From: Clostridia bacterium
GTDB taxonomy: Bacteria > Bacillota > Clostridia > Oscillospirales > Acutalibacteraceae
Reading direction: 5' to 3'
Assembly: GCA_017516745.1 (NCBI GenBank)
Contig: JAFXBF010000006.1
Span: forward strand, 1 to 64,000
Length of the DNA stretch: 64,000 nucleotides
The notes under the pieces were generated by a model, which searched no databases, was not told the DNA's origin, and was given only the letters and a program-made list of their open reading frames with translations. A program made the position numbers and the translations under genes. Shown in pieces: positions 15,720 to 25,525 of this stretch (its first letter is position 1; each line of letters opens with the position of its first letter).

Positions 15720-18440
15720 ATGAAAGAAAAACTAAAGAAGCTGACGCTTTTGGACTCCGCTGCGATATGTGCGGCAATTATGCTTTTTATATATGCGCTT
15801 AAAGGTGTCTGGCCCTTCGGCACGGGTAATATTTGCTATGACGATATGGCACAGGGTGCCGTGCCTGCGCTTTACCATTTATATGACTGGATTCACGGTG
15901 ACAAAGCACTCGATTGGGACTGGCTTTCGGGACTCGGCACCAACGTTTCCAACTTCGGCAACCCCACTCCCCTTTTGCTTGTGCTGTGCCTGTTTCCGAG
16001 GGACAGCCTGCTTTATGCCGTTGGCATTTATGTAGTGCTCAAGGTTGCGGCTGCGGCTTTCACTTCAAAATACTGTTTTGAAAAAATGTTCCCCAAGCCC
16101 GACGGAATATGGCACACTCTGTTTTCCGTTATGTACGCCATGAGTGCGTTTTCAATGTTTTATTACACAAACACCTCGTGGCTTGATTTTGTTGTTGTTT
16201 TCCCGTTTATCATTTACGGATTGAAGCGTCTGCTTGACGAGGACAAGCCGTTTATGTATATTGCCGCCTTTGCGGTAACGCTTTTCTATTCCGTTTACCA
16301 CGGGTTTATGATTACGCTTGCCGTATTTATGTTAAGCGGACTTTATATCACACTTATTTCGCCGAGGGAAAAGCGTGGCAGACAGTCCTTTATGCTCGGT
16401 CTTTCAACGCTTGCAGGCGGTCTTATTTCCTGCTTTGCCGCTGTTCCTGCAGCGTTGCAGACACTCGGCTCAAAGCGGTTTGAAACCAGCACGGGCAGCG
16501 AGGAAGGTGTACTTGAAAAGATACTCAAGGCTGAGCCTGACGCACAGCTTCACAATAAACTCATACTGCTTATAGGCTTACAGCTTGCAATTGTGCTGAC
16601 GGTTGTCTTTATAGTAAAGCTGTTCAAGGACAAAAAAATAAAGCAGGCTGTTTTCGTTCTCACTTCAACACTTATTCTCCTGCTGCCTGTATTTATTGAA
16701 AGCATAAATCTTATATGGCACATGGGCAGCTACGTTCAATTCCCGACAAGATTTTTCTTTATTTCGGTGTTCGTGCTGCTGTGCTTCTCGCTTGCGGGAA
16801 TTGAAAAATATTCCGAAGCAATTGTAACTTTCAAAAACAAATTCGGCCGTTTCGGCTTGCTTGCACTTTGCGCCGTACTGATTGTAGGTCTGCTTTACGG
16901 ACTTATATATTTTGCGGAAAATATTCTCGGTTCTATCGGCACCGCACTGGAAGAAACAGCCAGTACAACAGACGTAAAATACACATCGTTTTTACTTCTT
17001 TTCGGCTTCGGTATACCGCTTTTTACGTTTCTGCTTTTCCAGAAAAAATATATTATACGCTCTTTCTGCTTCGTGCTTTGCATTATGCAATGTGCAGGTA
17101 TCTGCTACGGCGGTGTTGCAAACAAGCACCAGCAGGAAAGCGAGGAATTTCTTTACAACAGCCCGTCCTTCCTCGAATACTGTGCGGAGGTTTCGGTCCT
17201 TGACACGGATTGCGGCGAAATGGGCAGACTCAAAAACGCCGACACAAGCCTGAACACAAACTATCCGTTTGTTATAGGCACACCTGCCCTTTCAAACTGG
17301 ACGCACTATATTTCCCTTTCCGCACAGAACACGGCAAAGGTGCTCGGCTACAGCGTGCAGTACACCCGTCTGCTTGATTCGGGCGGAACAGCCTTTACCG
17401 ATGGCATTATCGGCGTTAAGAAAATGATAATGCGAAGCCACCACAAAGCGAGCAACAGATATTCTCTGCTTGATACCACGAAAAATTTCAGCCTTTACGA
17501 AAACAAGTACGCTGTTGAATTCGGCTTGCTGGGCAGTGAAGAGCTGCTCGGCAGTATAAATGAAATCAGCGTTGACGAGCGTTTTGAGGTACAGAACAAG
17601 CTCTGGCAGATTTTCACAGGCAGAGACGAAGTGCTGTTTGATATCTGTACAAGAACGGCTGACGGCGACAATATAAAGTTAGTTGAAAGCACACCCGACA
17701 AGCTCGTTTTCCGCTACACCGCAGGCAAGAACGAAGAAATTTACCTGAACGCAGGCGAATACAAGAAGCAGAGCTTCAAAATGTCGGTAAACGGTGAGAG
17801 AATTATGGCACCGTACCACAAATATACGGAATACCTCTACTATCCCTCCGCCGCAGTAAACGGTACGCTTCTGTTGGGAAGCTTCAACGAGGGTGAAGAT
17901 GTTGAGATTGTTGTTGAATGCATAAACGGCCAGAAATTCGGCGACAAAACAGTACAGCTTGCCGCTATGTCGCTTGACAAAATGACCGAACTCAACAGCC
18001 TTTATAAAGACACAGTAACCAACGAAAAGGTCGGCAAATCATCCTTGAGCTTTGACTATAACAACACCACGGGTGAAAGCCGCTACCTTTTCATTCCCGT
18101 AACCTATGACGAGGGCTTCGCTTGCAAAATCAACGGTGAAAAGACAGAAATTCATTCCGCTCTGGGTGCTTACCTTGCGGTTGAATTGCCCGAAGGCAGC
18201 GGAAGTGTTGAAATTAACTGGCAGCCCGAAGGCGAAAAAGCAGGTATTGTTCTCACAGTCTTCGGCGTGCTTCTCACTGCATTTATTCTGCTGATGAAGA
18301 AAAAGCAGATGAATATACCGAAATTCATTGAAAAGGCTGTATTTTACGGCTTGGCCCTTGCTTCGGTTGCCGCCGTTGCGGTAATCCACCTTGTACCGAT
18401 AGGATATCTTATATACGACACAATTTCCGGAGGAATATAA
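15720..18440 (+). CDS. YfhO family membrane protein
   Basis: A 906-residue multi-pass membrane protein of the YfhO family, related to GT-C-fold glycosyltransferases and linked in other Firmicutes to sugar modification of teichoic acids. About a dozen hydrophobic segments fill the first half (for example around 13-30, 95-115, 185-205). A long extracytoplasmic stretch of roughly 300 residues follows, with two hydrophobic helices at the C-terminus. An acidic CYDDMAQGAVP segment after the first helix is in the position of the GT-C catalytic loop. It ends one base before parA. Confidence 0.85.
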   Translation: MKEKLKKLTLLDSAAICAAIMLFIYALKGVWPFGTGNICYDDMAQGAVPALYHLYDWIHGDKALDWDWLSGLGTNVSNFGNPTPLLLVLCLFPRDSLLYAVGIYVVLKVAAAAFTSKYCFEKMFPKPDGIWHTLFSVMYAMSAFSMFYYTNTSWLDFVVVFPFIIYGLKRLLDEDKPFMYIAAFAVTLFYSVYHGFMITLAVFMLSGLYITLISPREKRGRQSFMLGLSTLAGGLISCFAAVPAALQTLGSKRFETSTGSEEGVLEKILKAEPDAQLHNKLILLIGLQLAIVLTVVFIVKLFKDKKIKQAVFVLTSTLILLLPVFIESINLIWHMGSYVQFPTRFFFISVFVLLCFSLAGIEKYSEAIVTFKNKFGRFGLLALCAVLIVGLLYGLIYFAENILGSIGTALEETASTTDVKYTSFLLLFGFGIPLFTFLLFQKKYIIRSFCFVLCIMQCAGICYGGVANKHQQESEEFLYNSPSFLEYCAEVSVLDTDCGEMGRLKNADTSLNTNYPFVIGTPALSNWTHYISLSAQNTAKVLGYSVQYTRLLDSGGTAFTDGIIGVKKMIMRSHHKASNRYSLLDTTKNFSLYENKYAVEFGLLGSEELLGSINEISVDERFEVQNKLWQIFTGRDEVLFDICTRTADGDNIKLVESTPDKLVFRYTAGKNEEIYLNAGEYKKQSFKMSVNGERIMAPYHKYTEYLYYPSAAVNGTLLLGSFNEGEDVEIVVECINGQKFGDKTVQLAAMSLDKMTELNSLYKDTVTNEKVGKSSLSFDYNNTTGESRYLFIPVTYDEGFACKINGEKTEIHSALGAYLAVELPEGSGSVEINWQPEGEKAGIVLTVFGVLLTAFILLMKKKQMNIPKFIEKAVFYGLALASVAAVAVIHLVPIGYLIYDTISGGI

Positions 18441-18441
18441 A

Positions 18442-19206
18442 ATGGCTAAAATAATTGCAATTGTTAACCAGAAGGGCGGTGTGGGCAAAACCACAACCGC
18501 AGTCAACCTCACGGCTGCCCTTGGCGCAAAGGGCAAAAGGGTGCTGCTTGTTGACATTGACCCGCAGGGCAACTCAACGAGCGGACTGGGAATAAACAAA
18601 AGGGATGTGAAAATTTCATCCTACGACAATATAATAGGCGGTACGCCTGCTTCGCAGACCATTGTTCATTCACCCTTCAAGAATGTTGACGTTATCCCTT
18701 CAACAATGGACCTTGCAGGCGCAGAGCTTGAGCTCGTTGACGTTGAGAGAAGAGAAGCCAAACTTCGCACCTGTCTTGCACTTGTAAAGGCGCAGTACGA
18801 TTTTATTTTTCTTGACTGTCCGCCCTCGTTGGGTCTGATTACACTCAACGGTCTTTGTGCGGCAGACACCCTGCTTGTGCCTATTCAGTGCGAATACTAT
18901 GCGCTTGAGGGTCTGTCTCAGCTTATTTCTACCGTCAGAAATATCAAGCGCCTTTATAACCCCCTTATAGATATTGAAGGCGTACTGCTTACAATGTATG
19001 ACGGCAGGCTCAACCTCACACAGCAGGTTGTGGAGGAAGTCAAAAAATTCTTCCCCAAAAAGGTTTTTTCAACCGTTATTCCCCGTACGGTCAGGCTTTC
19101 CGAAGCACCGAGCTTCGGTCAGCCCGTAATGTATTACGACCGTGCTTCCAAGGGCACGCTTGCCTATGACGCCCTTGCAGACGAGCTCATTCAGAAGAAT
19201 ACATAA
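18442..19206 (+). CDS. parA: Chromosome-partitioning ATPase ParA/Soj
   Basis: A 254-residue ParA-type ATPase that moves ParB-parS complexes and, in spore formers, affects initiation of replication and sporulation. The deviant Walker A motif KGGVGKTTTAVNL is at about 10-22, and FIFLDCPPSLG holds the Walker B region. It is followed by parB after 21 bases. No parS site (TGTTTCACGTGAAACA type) was noticed in the window. Confidence 0.96.
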   Translation: MAKIIAIVNQKGGVGKTTTAVNLTAALGAKGKRVLLVDIDPQGNSTSGLGINKRDVKISSYDNIIGGTPASQTIVHSPFKNVDVIPSTMDLAGAELELVDVERREAKLRTCLALVKAQYDFIFLDCPPSLGLITLNGLCAADTLLVPIQCEYYALEGLSQLISTVRNIKRLYNPLIDIEGVLLTMYDGRLNLTQQVVEEVKKFFPKKVFSTVIPRTVRLSEAPSFGQPVMYYDRASKGTLAYDALADELIQKNT

Positions 19207-19227
19207 TTTATCAGGAGGAGAAAGACT

Positions 19228-20082
19228 ATGGCACCGAAAAAAGGCGGACTCGGAAGAGGACTTGATGCACTTCTTGTCGATAACTCGATTGAAAATATTT
19301 CAGCATCCTCCGCAGTCAAACTCAAGCTCAACGAAATTGAGCCCAACAAAAACCAGCCCAGAAAGAATTTTGACGATGAGGCACTTGCCGAACTGAGTGC
19401 AAGCATACAAAAACACGGCGTTATTCAGCCGCTTCTCGTGCGCCCCCTGCCCAGCGGTAATTATCAGCTTGTCGCAGGCGAAAGGCGCTGGAGAGCATCC
19501 AGAATGGCAGGGCTTACGGAAGTACCCGTTGTTATAAGGGAACTCAGCGATGAGGATGCGGCCGCACTTGCGCTTATTGAAAACCTGCAGAGAGAAGACC
19601 TTGACCCGATTGAAGAGGCAGAGGGCTACAAGTACCTTATGGATAACTACTCACTCACGCAGGAAGAAGCCGCACAGCGTGTGGGTAAATCACGCTCCGC
19701 AGTTGCCAACCTTATGCGTTTGCTCGCACTTCCCGCAGACGTGCTTGCTTTGGTGAGTGAAAAGAAGCTTTCTGCAGGCCACGCAAGAGCTCTCCTTCCC
19801 CTTGAGGACGGTGCGCTTATAAAGCAGTTTGCCGATGAAATTATTGCAAACGGCTATTCGGTAAGGCAGACGGAAAAGCTGGTAAAGGATTTCCTTAAGC
19901 CTAAAAAAGCACCCAAAGCCGCACCCGAAAGGGACAAGTACATCACCGAGGTTGAGCTTTCACTCTGCGAAACACTTGCCAGAAAGGTCAGCGTAAACGC
20001 CAAGGGCAAGGGCGGCACGATTACAATAGAATACTTTGACAGCGATGATTTGAGAAAGCTTGCAAAAATGTTTGAGGAATAA
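19228..20082 (+). CDS. parB: Chromosome-partitioning protein ParB/Spo0J
   Basis: A 284-residue ParB protein. It binds parS, uses CTP to slide along DNA and loads condensin. The N-terminal ParB domain is seen in NKNQPRKNFDDEALAEL and the CTP-site GERRWRASRMAGL. ENLQREDLDPIEEAEGY and the helix-turn-helix around EEAAQRVGKSRSAVANL follow. The start has an AGGAGGAG site. The pair with parA is classical, though here it continues into rqcH and not toward gidA or rnpA. Confidence 0.96.
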   Translation: MAPKKGGLGRGLDALLVDNSIENISASSAVKLKLNEIEPNKNQPRKNFDDEALAELSASIQKHGVIQPLLVRPLPSGNYQLVAGERRWRASRMAGLTEVPVVIRELSDEDAAALALIENLQREDLDPIEEAEGYKYLMDNYSLTQEEAAQRVGKSRSAVANLMRLLALPADVLALVSEKKLSAGHARALLPLEDGALIKQFADEIIANGYSVRQTEKLVKDFLKPKKAPKAAPERDKYITEVELSLCETLARKVSVNAKGKGGTITIEYFDSDDLRKLAKMFEE

Positions 20083-20085
20083 TTA

Positions 20086-21822
20086 ATGGCACTTGACGGA
20101 TTAACCCTGCATTTTATAAAAGAAGAAATAGCCGCGGCGGCTGTCGGCTGCCGCGTTGAAAAGGTGCATCAGCCCTCCAGAGAGGAGCTGGTGCTCGTTT
20201 TGCGCGGCAGAAACGGTGCACATAAATTGCTTATCAGCGCCCGTGCCAACTCACCGAAAATTCATTTCACGGCTTTTCCGCCCGAAAACCCCGCAAAGCC
20301 GCCGATGCTTTGTATGCTGCTTAGGAAGCATCTTACCTCTGCCCTGCTGACCGCCGTGCGTCAAGAAGGGCTTGAAAGAGTGCTCTTTCTGGATTTTGAT
20401 GCTACAAATGAAATCGGCGAGCCCGTAAAATTCACGCTCTGCACGGAGATTATGGCACAGTACAGCAACATAATTCTCATAAACGAGCAGGGCAATATTT
20501 TGGATGCGGTAAAGCGTGTTGACAGCGAAACCTCATCACTCCGACAAATTCTGCCCGGTATGCTTTATAAATTACCGCCCAAGCAGAATAAGCCCGATTT
20601 GTTTGACACAACGGGTGCCGAAATTGCACGAAACGCCGCCGAAGCCGAAAACAAGGCTGTTTCCGCCGCAATTCTTTCAAATGTACAGGGCTTGTCACCG
20701 ATAGTCTGCCGTGAAATTGTCAGCCGCAGCATAGGCGAAGACAAGAGAACGGAATTTCTAAACGATGAAGAAATTTTTAAAATCGGTGAAGAAACCGAAA
20801 AGCTCAAAACCGTTGAGCCTTACCCTTGTGCCGTAATTGACCAAAGCGGAAAGCCGCTTGACTTTTCGTTTATGAACATCACGCAATACGGTGACAATGC
20901 AAAAATCAAGCCGTTTGACTCCTTCTCCGAATTGCTTGACGATTTTTATTTTGAAAAGGACAGGCTTGAAAGGACAAAGCAGAATTCTTCGGAGCTGCAG
21001 AAACTGGTTGCTAATCTGATACAGCGTACTGCAAGAAAGCTGGATGTGCAGAGAAAAGAGCTCGAGCTTTGTGCCGACAGAGAGCAGCTTAAAATCAACG
21101 CCGAGCTGATTGCCGCAAACCTTTATCAACTGCAAAAAGGTGCACCGTTTTATGAGGTTTACAACTACTACACAAACGAAAATATAAGAATAAACGCCAA
21201 CCCTGCGCTGACACCCAACGAAAACTCGCAGAAGTATTACAAGGAATACCGCAAGGCAAAAACGGCGGAGCAGATGCTCACCACGCTTATTGCAAACGGT
21301 GAGGAAGAGCTGACTTACCTTGACACGGTTGCAGATGCGCTTTCCCGTGCGGAAACTACGGCACAGATAGCCGAAATCAAACAGGAGCTTTCACACACGG
21401 GCTATATAAAGAATAAGTTGAAGCCCGGCACAAAAGCGCCAAAGCCCCTTGCACCGATGGAATATGAGTCGAGTGACGGCTTTACGATACTCGTAGGCAG
21501 AAACAACGAGCAGAACGACCGTCTTTCACTCAAGACCGCATCAAAGGGCGATATATGGCTGCACACGCAGAAATTCCCGGGCTCGCATACGGTAATTGTA
21601 ACCGAGGGTCGGGAAGTGCCCGAAGAAACGCTCATAGAAGCGGCAATCATAGCCGCCTACCACAGCAGGGCACGACAGTCCTCCGGTGTACCCGTTGATT
21701 ACACGCAGGTAAGAAACCTCAAAAAGCCTCAGGGTGCAAAGCCCGGCAAGGTGATATACCACGTTTACAACACGCTTTATGTCACACCCGACAGGGATTT
21801 GGTTAATAAGCTTGCAAAATAA
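20086..21822 (+). CDS. rqcH: NFACT-family ribosome quality control protein RqcH
   Basis: A 578-residue NFACT protein, the bacterial Rqc2 homologue. It binds stalled 50S subunits and adds C-terminal alanine tails that mark nascent chains for degradation; older annotation calls it fibronectin-binding protein. The N-terminal NFACT-N domain begins ALDGLTLHFIKEEI. A coiled coil lies near 290-440. The C-terminal NFACT-R domain has DIWLHTQKFPGSHTVI and HSRARQSSGVPVDY. It starts three bases after parB stops. A terminator follows. Confidence 0.92.
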   Translation: MALDGLTLHFIKEEIAAAAVGCRVEKVHQPSREELVLVLRGRNGAHKLLISARANSPKIHFTAFPPENPAKPPMLCMLLRKHLTSALLTAVRQEGLERVLFLDFDATNEIGEPVKFTLCTEIMAQYSNIILINEQGNILDAVKRVDSETSSLRQILPGMLYKLPPKQNKPDLFDTTGAEIARNAAEAENKAVSAAILSNVQGLSPIVCREIVSRSIGEDKRTEFLNDEEIFKIGEETEKLKTVEPYPCAVIDQSGKPLDFSFMNITQYGDNAKIKPFDSFSELLDDFYFEKDRLERTKQNSSELQKLVANLIQRTARKLDVQRKELELCADREQLKINAELIAANLYQLQKGAPFYEVYNYYTNENIRINANPALTPNENSQKYYKEYRKAKTAEQMLTTLIANGEEELTYLDTVADALSRAETTAQIAEIKQELSHTGYIKNKLKPGTKAPKPLAPMEYESSDGFTILVGRNNEQNDRLSLKTASKGDIWLHTQKFPGSHTVIVTEGREVPEETLIEAAIIAAYHSRARQSSGVPVDYTQVRNLKKPQGAKPGKVIYHVYNTLYVTPDRDLVNKLAK

Positions 21823-21824
21823 AC

Positions 21825-21864
21825 AAAGCCAACACAGAACTTTTACGTTTCGTGTTGGCTTTTT
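21825..21864. terminator. Bidirectional terminator between rqcH and the S41 protease gene
   Basis: AAAGCCAACAC (21825-21835) pairs with GTGTTGGCTTT (21852-21862), followed by a T-run on the plus strand; the A-rich left side can act as a T-run on the minus strand. Confidence 0.8.
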
Positions 21865-21876
21865 GATTTGTTGAAT

Positions 21877-23094
21877 TTATTGCATTAAGGTTGCATAGGC
21901 TGATTGCAGCTGCGGGTCTTTTTCGATACCCTCAAGGCTCTTTGCAACCGCACTGTCAAGACCGAGCTCAACAGTATAGGTCGGCTCAATTCCGTTGCCG
22001 TTGCAGTACTCTGCGCCCGAGTAGGAAATAACCTTTGCCACGGTGAGAGAAATTGCACTTCCGTCTTCAAGAGTGTAGATTTCCTGCATAGTCATCTGAC
22101 CCGAGGTTTTTGTACCGATAAGGCTTGCCTTTGAAAAATCCTTAAGCTGTGCGGCAAGAAGCTCTGCACCGCCCGAGGTGCTGCCGTCAACAAGCACCAT
22201 CATACCCTTGGGGAAGGTGATAGCTGAGGCGTCCGAAGTAAAGTTCTTGTAAACGCTGCCGTCACGCTTTACCGCACTGGCAATTGCACCTGCTGTTTCT
22301 GCACCGCTGGGAAGAATAAGGTCTGCCACTGCGGCGGCATATTCCATTGTGCCGTCCTTACAGCCACGAAGGTCAATAATAAGTGCCGTTACACCCTGCG
22401 AGTTGAGCGCATCAATTTCAGCCGAAAACTGCTCTGCGGTATTGGCAAAGAAGCCGTTGATGCGTATATAACCGACATTGCCGACAAACGAAGAAGTAAC
22501 GGTCTTTGTGTAGCCACGCATAACGGTTACGGTTTTCTGTGCGCCGTCACGCTCATAGGTTACCGTTACGGAATCAAAACGCCTGCCTATACGAAGGGAA
22601 TCGATAACGCCTGAAGCGTTGAGGATATTGACTTCAACATCGTCAACCTTTATTATTGCGTCACCCTTTTTAAGCTCCGCATTTTCGGCAGAAGAGCCTG
22701 CATAAACCTCGGTGATAACAACCTTGCCCTTCTCTGCGCTGTATTCAGCCTCAATACCGATACCGCCCTCACCCTTGAGCTTACGGGTGTATTCGATATA
22801 CTCCTGTGCGGTCATATAAAAGCTGCCCGAATCGGAAAGACCCTTCATATATCCGCTTGCGCTCTGTGAGAAAAGCGAATCGTCATCAAACTCGCCGTAA
22901 TAGTTTGTGCGTACAAAGTTATCGATTGCGGAAATTCCGTCGTAAAGCTCAAAACGGTTGGAAAGCTTTGAAATCAGCCCGTTGTAGATATTCTGCGAAA
23001 CGGTCATTGTAAGAGCAAAGGTGGCCGTTATGCTAAGCAGAATAAGGGCAACGGTAAGCCCGAGTGAAATTTTCTTGTTCATACGCCGTTTCAC
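21877..23094 (-). CDS. S41 family C-terminal processing peptidase (CtpA/CtpB type)
   Basis: A 405-residue serine protease anchored by an N-terminal membrane helix (about 10-30) with its catalytic part outside. A PDZ domain lies near 110-190. The Ser-Lys-Gln catalytic set is visible as STSGGAE, then GTKTSGQ. Such proteases trim envelope proteins, control hydrolases, or signal in sporulation. It follows the M23 hydrolase gene by 12 bases in the ftsE-ftsX unit. The start is GTG; ATG 23082 is an alternative. Confidence 0.9.
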   Translation of the reverse strand: MKRRMNKKISLGLTVALILLSITATFALTMTVSQNIYNGLISKLSNRFELYDGISAIDNFVRTNYYGEFDDDSLFSQSASGYMKGLSDSGSFYMTAQEYIEYTRKLKGEGGIGIEAEYSAEKGKVVITEVYAGSSAENAELKKGDAIIKVDDVEVNILNASGVIDSLRIGRRFDSVTVTYERDGAQKTVTVMRGYTKTVTSSFVGNVGYIRINGFFANTAEQFSAEIDALNSQGVTALIIDLRGCKDGTMEYAAAVADLILPSGAETAGAIASAVKRDGSVYKNFTSDASAITFPKGMMVLVDGSTSGGAELLAAQLKDFSKASLIGTKTSGQMTMQEIYTLEDGSAISLTVAKVISYSGAEYCNGNGIEPTYTVELGLDSAVAKSLEGIEKDPQLQSAYATLMQ

Positions 23095-23106
23095 CGGCCT
23101 TTCTGG

Positions 23107-24609
23107 TTATTTGGGTAACTGAACATAACCGCTCATCGGGTTTGTTGTCGAACCGTCAACACGGATTTCAAAGTGAAGGTGAGGTGCTGTTGAATAGCCC
23201 GTATCGCCTACCTTGCCTATGGGCTGACCCTGCTGTACCTTGTCGCCGACGGATACTCTCATTGAACCGTCCTGCATGTGGGCATAACAGCTTGAAATAC
23301 CCTTGCCGTGGTCGATAATTACGAAGTTGCCGTATGCCTTATGCTTTGCAGCATAGATAACCTCGCCGCCCTTGACAGCGTAAACGGTTTTGCCGTTGAT
23401 GCCTGCAGCGCAGAAATCCGTACCAGTGTGGAGCTTGTATTCGCCCGTAATCGGGTGAGTACGCATACCGTAGGGTGAAGAAATATAAACACCGCTGCAC
23501 TTGAGCGGAAATATCATACCGCTTGAAAATACGGTTTCGGTTCCGTCAAGATAGGGATTATCTTTATTGTCCGGCTTTTCCTCTTCGGGATTTTCCTCGC
23601 CCTCGGGCTCGGTTGTTTCTTCTTCCTTATCCGTTGTGGAAGAGCCTGAATTCTTGATGAATTCTTCCATCTGTGCGGACAGAGCAATAAGCTCGTCCTC
23701 CTGCTTGCTGATAAGAGCCTTGTACTCGTCACTCTCTTTATCGAGTGCGTTGAGCTCCTGCTTTTCTTTTTCCATTTCAGCCTTGAGCTCTTCACGCTTT
23801 GTCTTAAGCTCGTCACTCGTAGCCTTTATTTCGGACTTACTGCTTTCAAGCGACTGCGTTTTTGAACTAAGGTCTGTTTTCTTTGTTTCCTGTGCGGAAA
23901 TGCTGTCTGTAAGGATGGTTTCAAGCTCCTCAAGCTCGGCTACCTCACCCTCAAGCGTTGCCATAAGGTCGTTGTCGTGCTGTGCAACTCTGACAAGAAG
24001 CTCAGTTCTTGTGAGAAGGGTTGAAAAATCCTCCGAGGTAAGCAGGAATTCAAGCGTTGAGCCGCTACCTGCCATATACATTGCACGGATGCGCTGTTTG
24101 AGAAGCTCATAGGTTACCTCAAGCTGCTCCTGCTTTTCGGAAATCGCAAAGCCCGTCTGCTCAATCTGAGAGGACAGCGAGCCGAGCTGCTTTGTAATGA
24201 GCTTAATCTGACTTTCGGTGCTGCTCTGCTCATTGAGAAGCGCCTGATAGCGCATGGTAAGCAGGTCAACCTGATTCTGTGTGCTGCTTATCTGATTGCC
24301 GAGTCCGTCAACAACCTTTTCCTGTTCATCAAGACTTTCCTGTACCTTGTCGAGCTTTTCCTGGTTTTTCTCCATTTCCTGCTCGAGCTTTTCGTACTGG
24401 TCCTGAAGCTCCTGATAGGCTTCATCCGTTGTGTTTTCTTCGGTTGTCTGTTCCTTTTCCTGTTGCGAGGTACCTTCGTCTGCCTGTGCCGAGCCGCCTT
24501 CTTCCGTTGCCATTGCAGGGAAGTTAAAGCAGCAGACCAATGCGACAAAAAGCGCAAGAGCCTTCAGCAGACAGCGGCGAAGCTTACTCGCTGACATTGT
24601 CGCTGTCAT
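23107..24609 (-). CDS. M23 peptidoglycan hydrolase with coiled-coil domain (PcsB/EnvC-like)
   Basis: A 500-residue secreted hydrolase. A signal segment at about 12-35 is followed by a Glu/Gln-rich linker, a long coiled coil (about 50-330) and a C-terminal LytM/M23 domain. Zinc ligands are in HTGTDFCA and HLHFEIR; SPYGMRTHPITGEYKLHTG is the normal family stretch. The coiled-coil plus LytM arrangement and position right after ftsX match hydrolases or activators gated by FtsEX. ATG 24609 follows AAGGAG and overlaps the end of ftsX by 26 bases. Confidence 0.9.
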   Translation of the reverse strand: MTATMSASKLRRCLLKALALFVALVCCFNFPAMATEEGGSAQADEGTSQQEKEQTTEENTTDEAYQELQDQYEKLEQEMEKNQEKLDKVQESLDEQEKVVDGLGNQISSTQNQVDLLTMRYQALLNEQSSTESQIKLITKQLGSLSSQIEQTGFAISEKQEQLEVTYELLKQRIRAMYMAGSGSTLEFLLTSEDFSTLLTRTELLVRVAQHDNDLMATLEGEVAELEELETILTDSISAQETKKTDLSSKTQSLESSKSEIKATSDELKTKREELKAEMEKEKQELNALDKESDEYKALISKQEDELIALSAQMEEFIKNSGSSTTDKEEETTEPEGEENPEEEKPDNKDNPYLDGTETVFSSGMIFPLKCSGVYISSPYGMRTHPITGEYKLHTGTDFCAAGINGKTVYAVKGGEVIYAAKHKAYGNFVIIDHGKGISSCYAHMQDGSMRVSVGDKVQQGQPIGKVGDTGYSTAPHLHFEIRVDGSTTNPMSGYVQLPK

Positions 24610-25525
24610 AATCCTGCTCCTTAAGATATTTATTCATTGAAACGATACTGCCGACGGCGCCCGTAACCACGCCTACCGAAATGAAGGCGACAAGCATCAT
24701 CAGCGCATAATCCGCAAACGGTGCAGGCTTTGACGAGAGAATGGACAGCATATCGCCCATTGCGCTTGCGCCTGCCTGGTAAATACCGAATACTATTGCC
24801 AGCGAAACCAGCCCCGAAATAATGCCGAGGACTATACCCTCAACCATAAAGGGCCAGCGGATAAACCACTTGGTTGCACCGACGGATTTCATAATTCTGA
24901 TTTCAAGGCGGCGGTTATACATCGTCACCCTGACTGTGTTTGAAATGATGAAGAGAGAAACCACAAGCAGCATCAGAATAACCGCAATGCTGATATAGCC
25001 GACGGTTGTTTTGATATTGGTGAGCTGTCTTGCAAAATCCCTGTTGTGGCGAAGCTGAATGATATTGTCAAGCCCTTCAAGCTTTGTGACCGTATCATCG
25101 TAAAGCTCCATATTCTCAAGCGTTACTTCATAAGCATCGGGCAGAAGCTCGGACTCCATACCCTCAAACAGGGCTGCGGCTGTGCCGATGGACTCCATAA
25201 CCTCGGGGAAGGCCTCCTCCTTGGGGATAAAGGTCTTTCCCTTTACATTGCCTATGGCGTCAATTTCGGCGCCAATTGCGGCAATTTCCTCGTCCGTTGC
25301 ATCGTCCTCGATATAAACCATAATAACGTTCTGCTGTGAAATATCGCCGAGTATATTGTTGATATTGACAAAGAGCATAAACGCAACGCCTATCATAACA
25401 AGGCAGGACATCAGCACCGCAACGGATGCAAGCGACATCAGCTTGTTTGAACGGATGTTGCGAAAGCCCTCTTTGGTAAGGTAGGAAAGGCTGGCTGAGC
25501 CGCCTCTCTCTGCGTTTTTACTCAT
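24584..25525 (-). CDS. ftsX: Cell division protein FtsX
   Basis: A 313-residue membrane protein with four predicted helices and a large outside loop, the permease-like half of FtsEX. It passes the ATPase state of FtsE to a peptidoglycan hydrolase. The N-terminal GFRNIRSNKLMSLASVAVLM and the C-terminal IMKSVGATKWFIRWPFMVEG are typical. I chose ATG 25525, with its GGAGGTGA site; an in-frame extension of 68 residues reads through ftsE in another frame and is not credible. It overlaps ftsE by eight bases. Confidence 0.94.
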   Translation of the reverse strand: MSKNAERGGSASLSYLTKEGFRNIRSNKLMSLASVAVLMSCLVMIGVAFMLFVNINNILGDISQQNVIMVYIEDDATDEEIAAIGAEIDAIGNVKGKTFIPKEEAFPEVMESIGTAAALFEGMESELLPDAYEVTLENMELYDDTVTKLEGLDNIIQLRHNRDFARQLTNIKTTVGYISIAVILMLLVVSLFIISNTVRVTMYNRRLEIRIMKSVGATKWFIRWPFMVEGIVLGIISGLVSLAIVFGIYQAGASAMGDMLSILSSKPAPFADYALMMLVAFISVGVVTGAVGSIVSMNKYLKEQDYDSDNVSE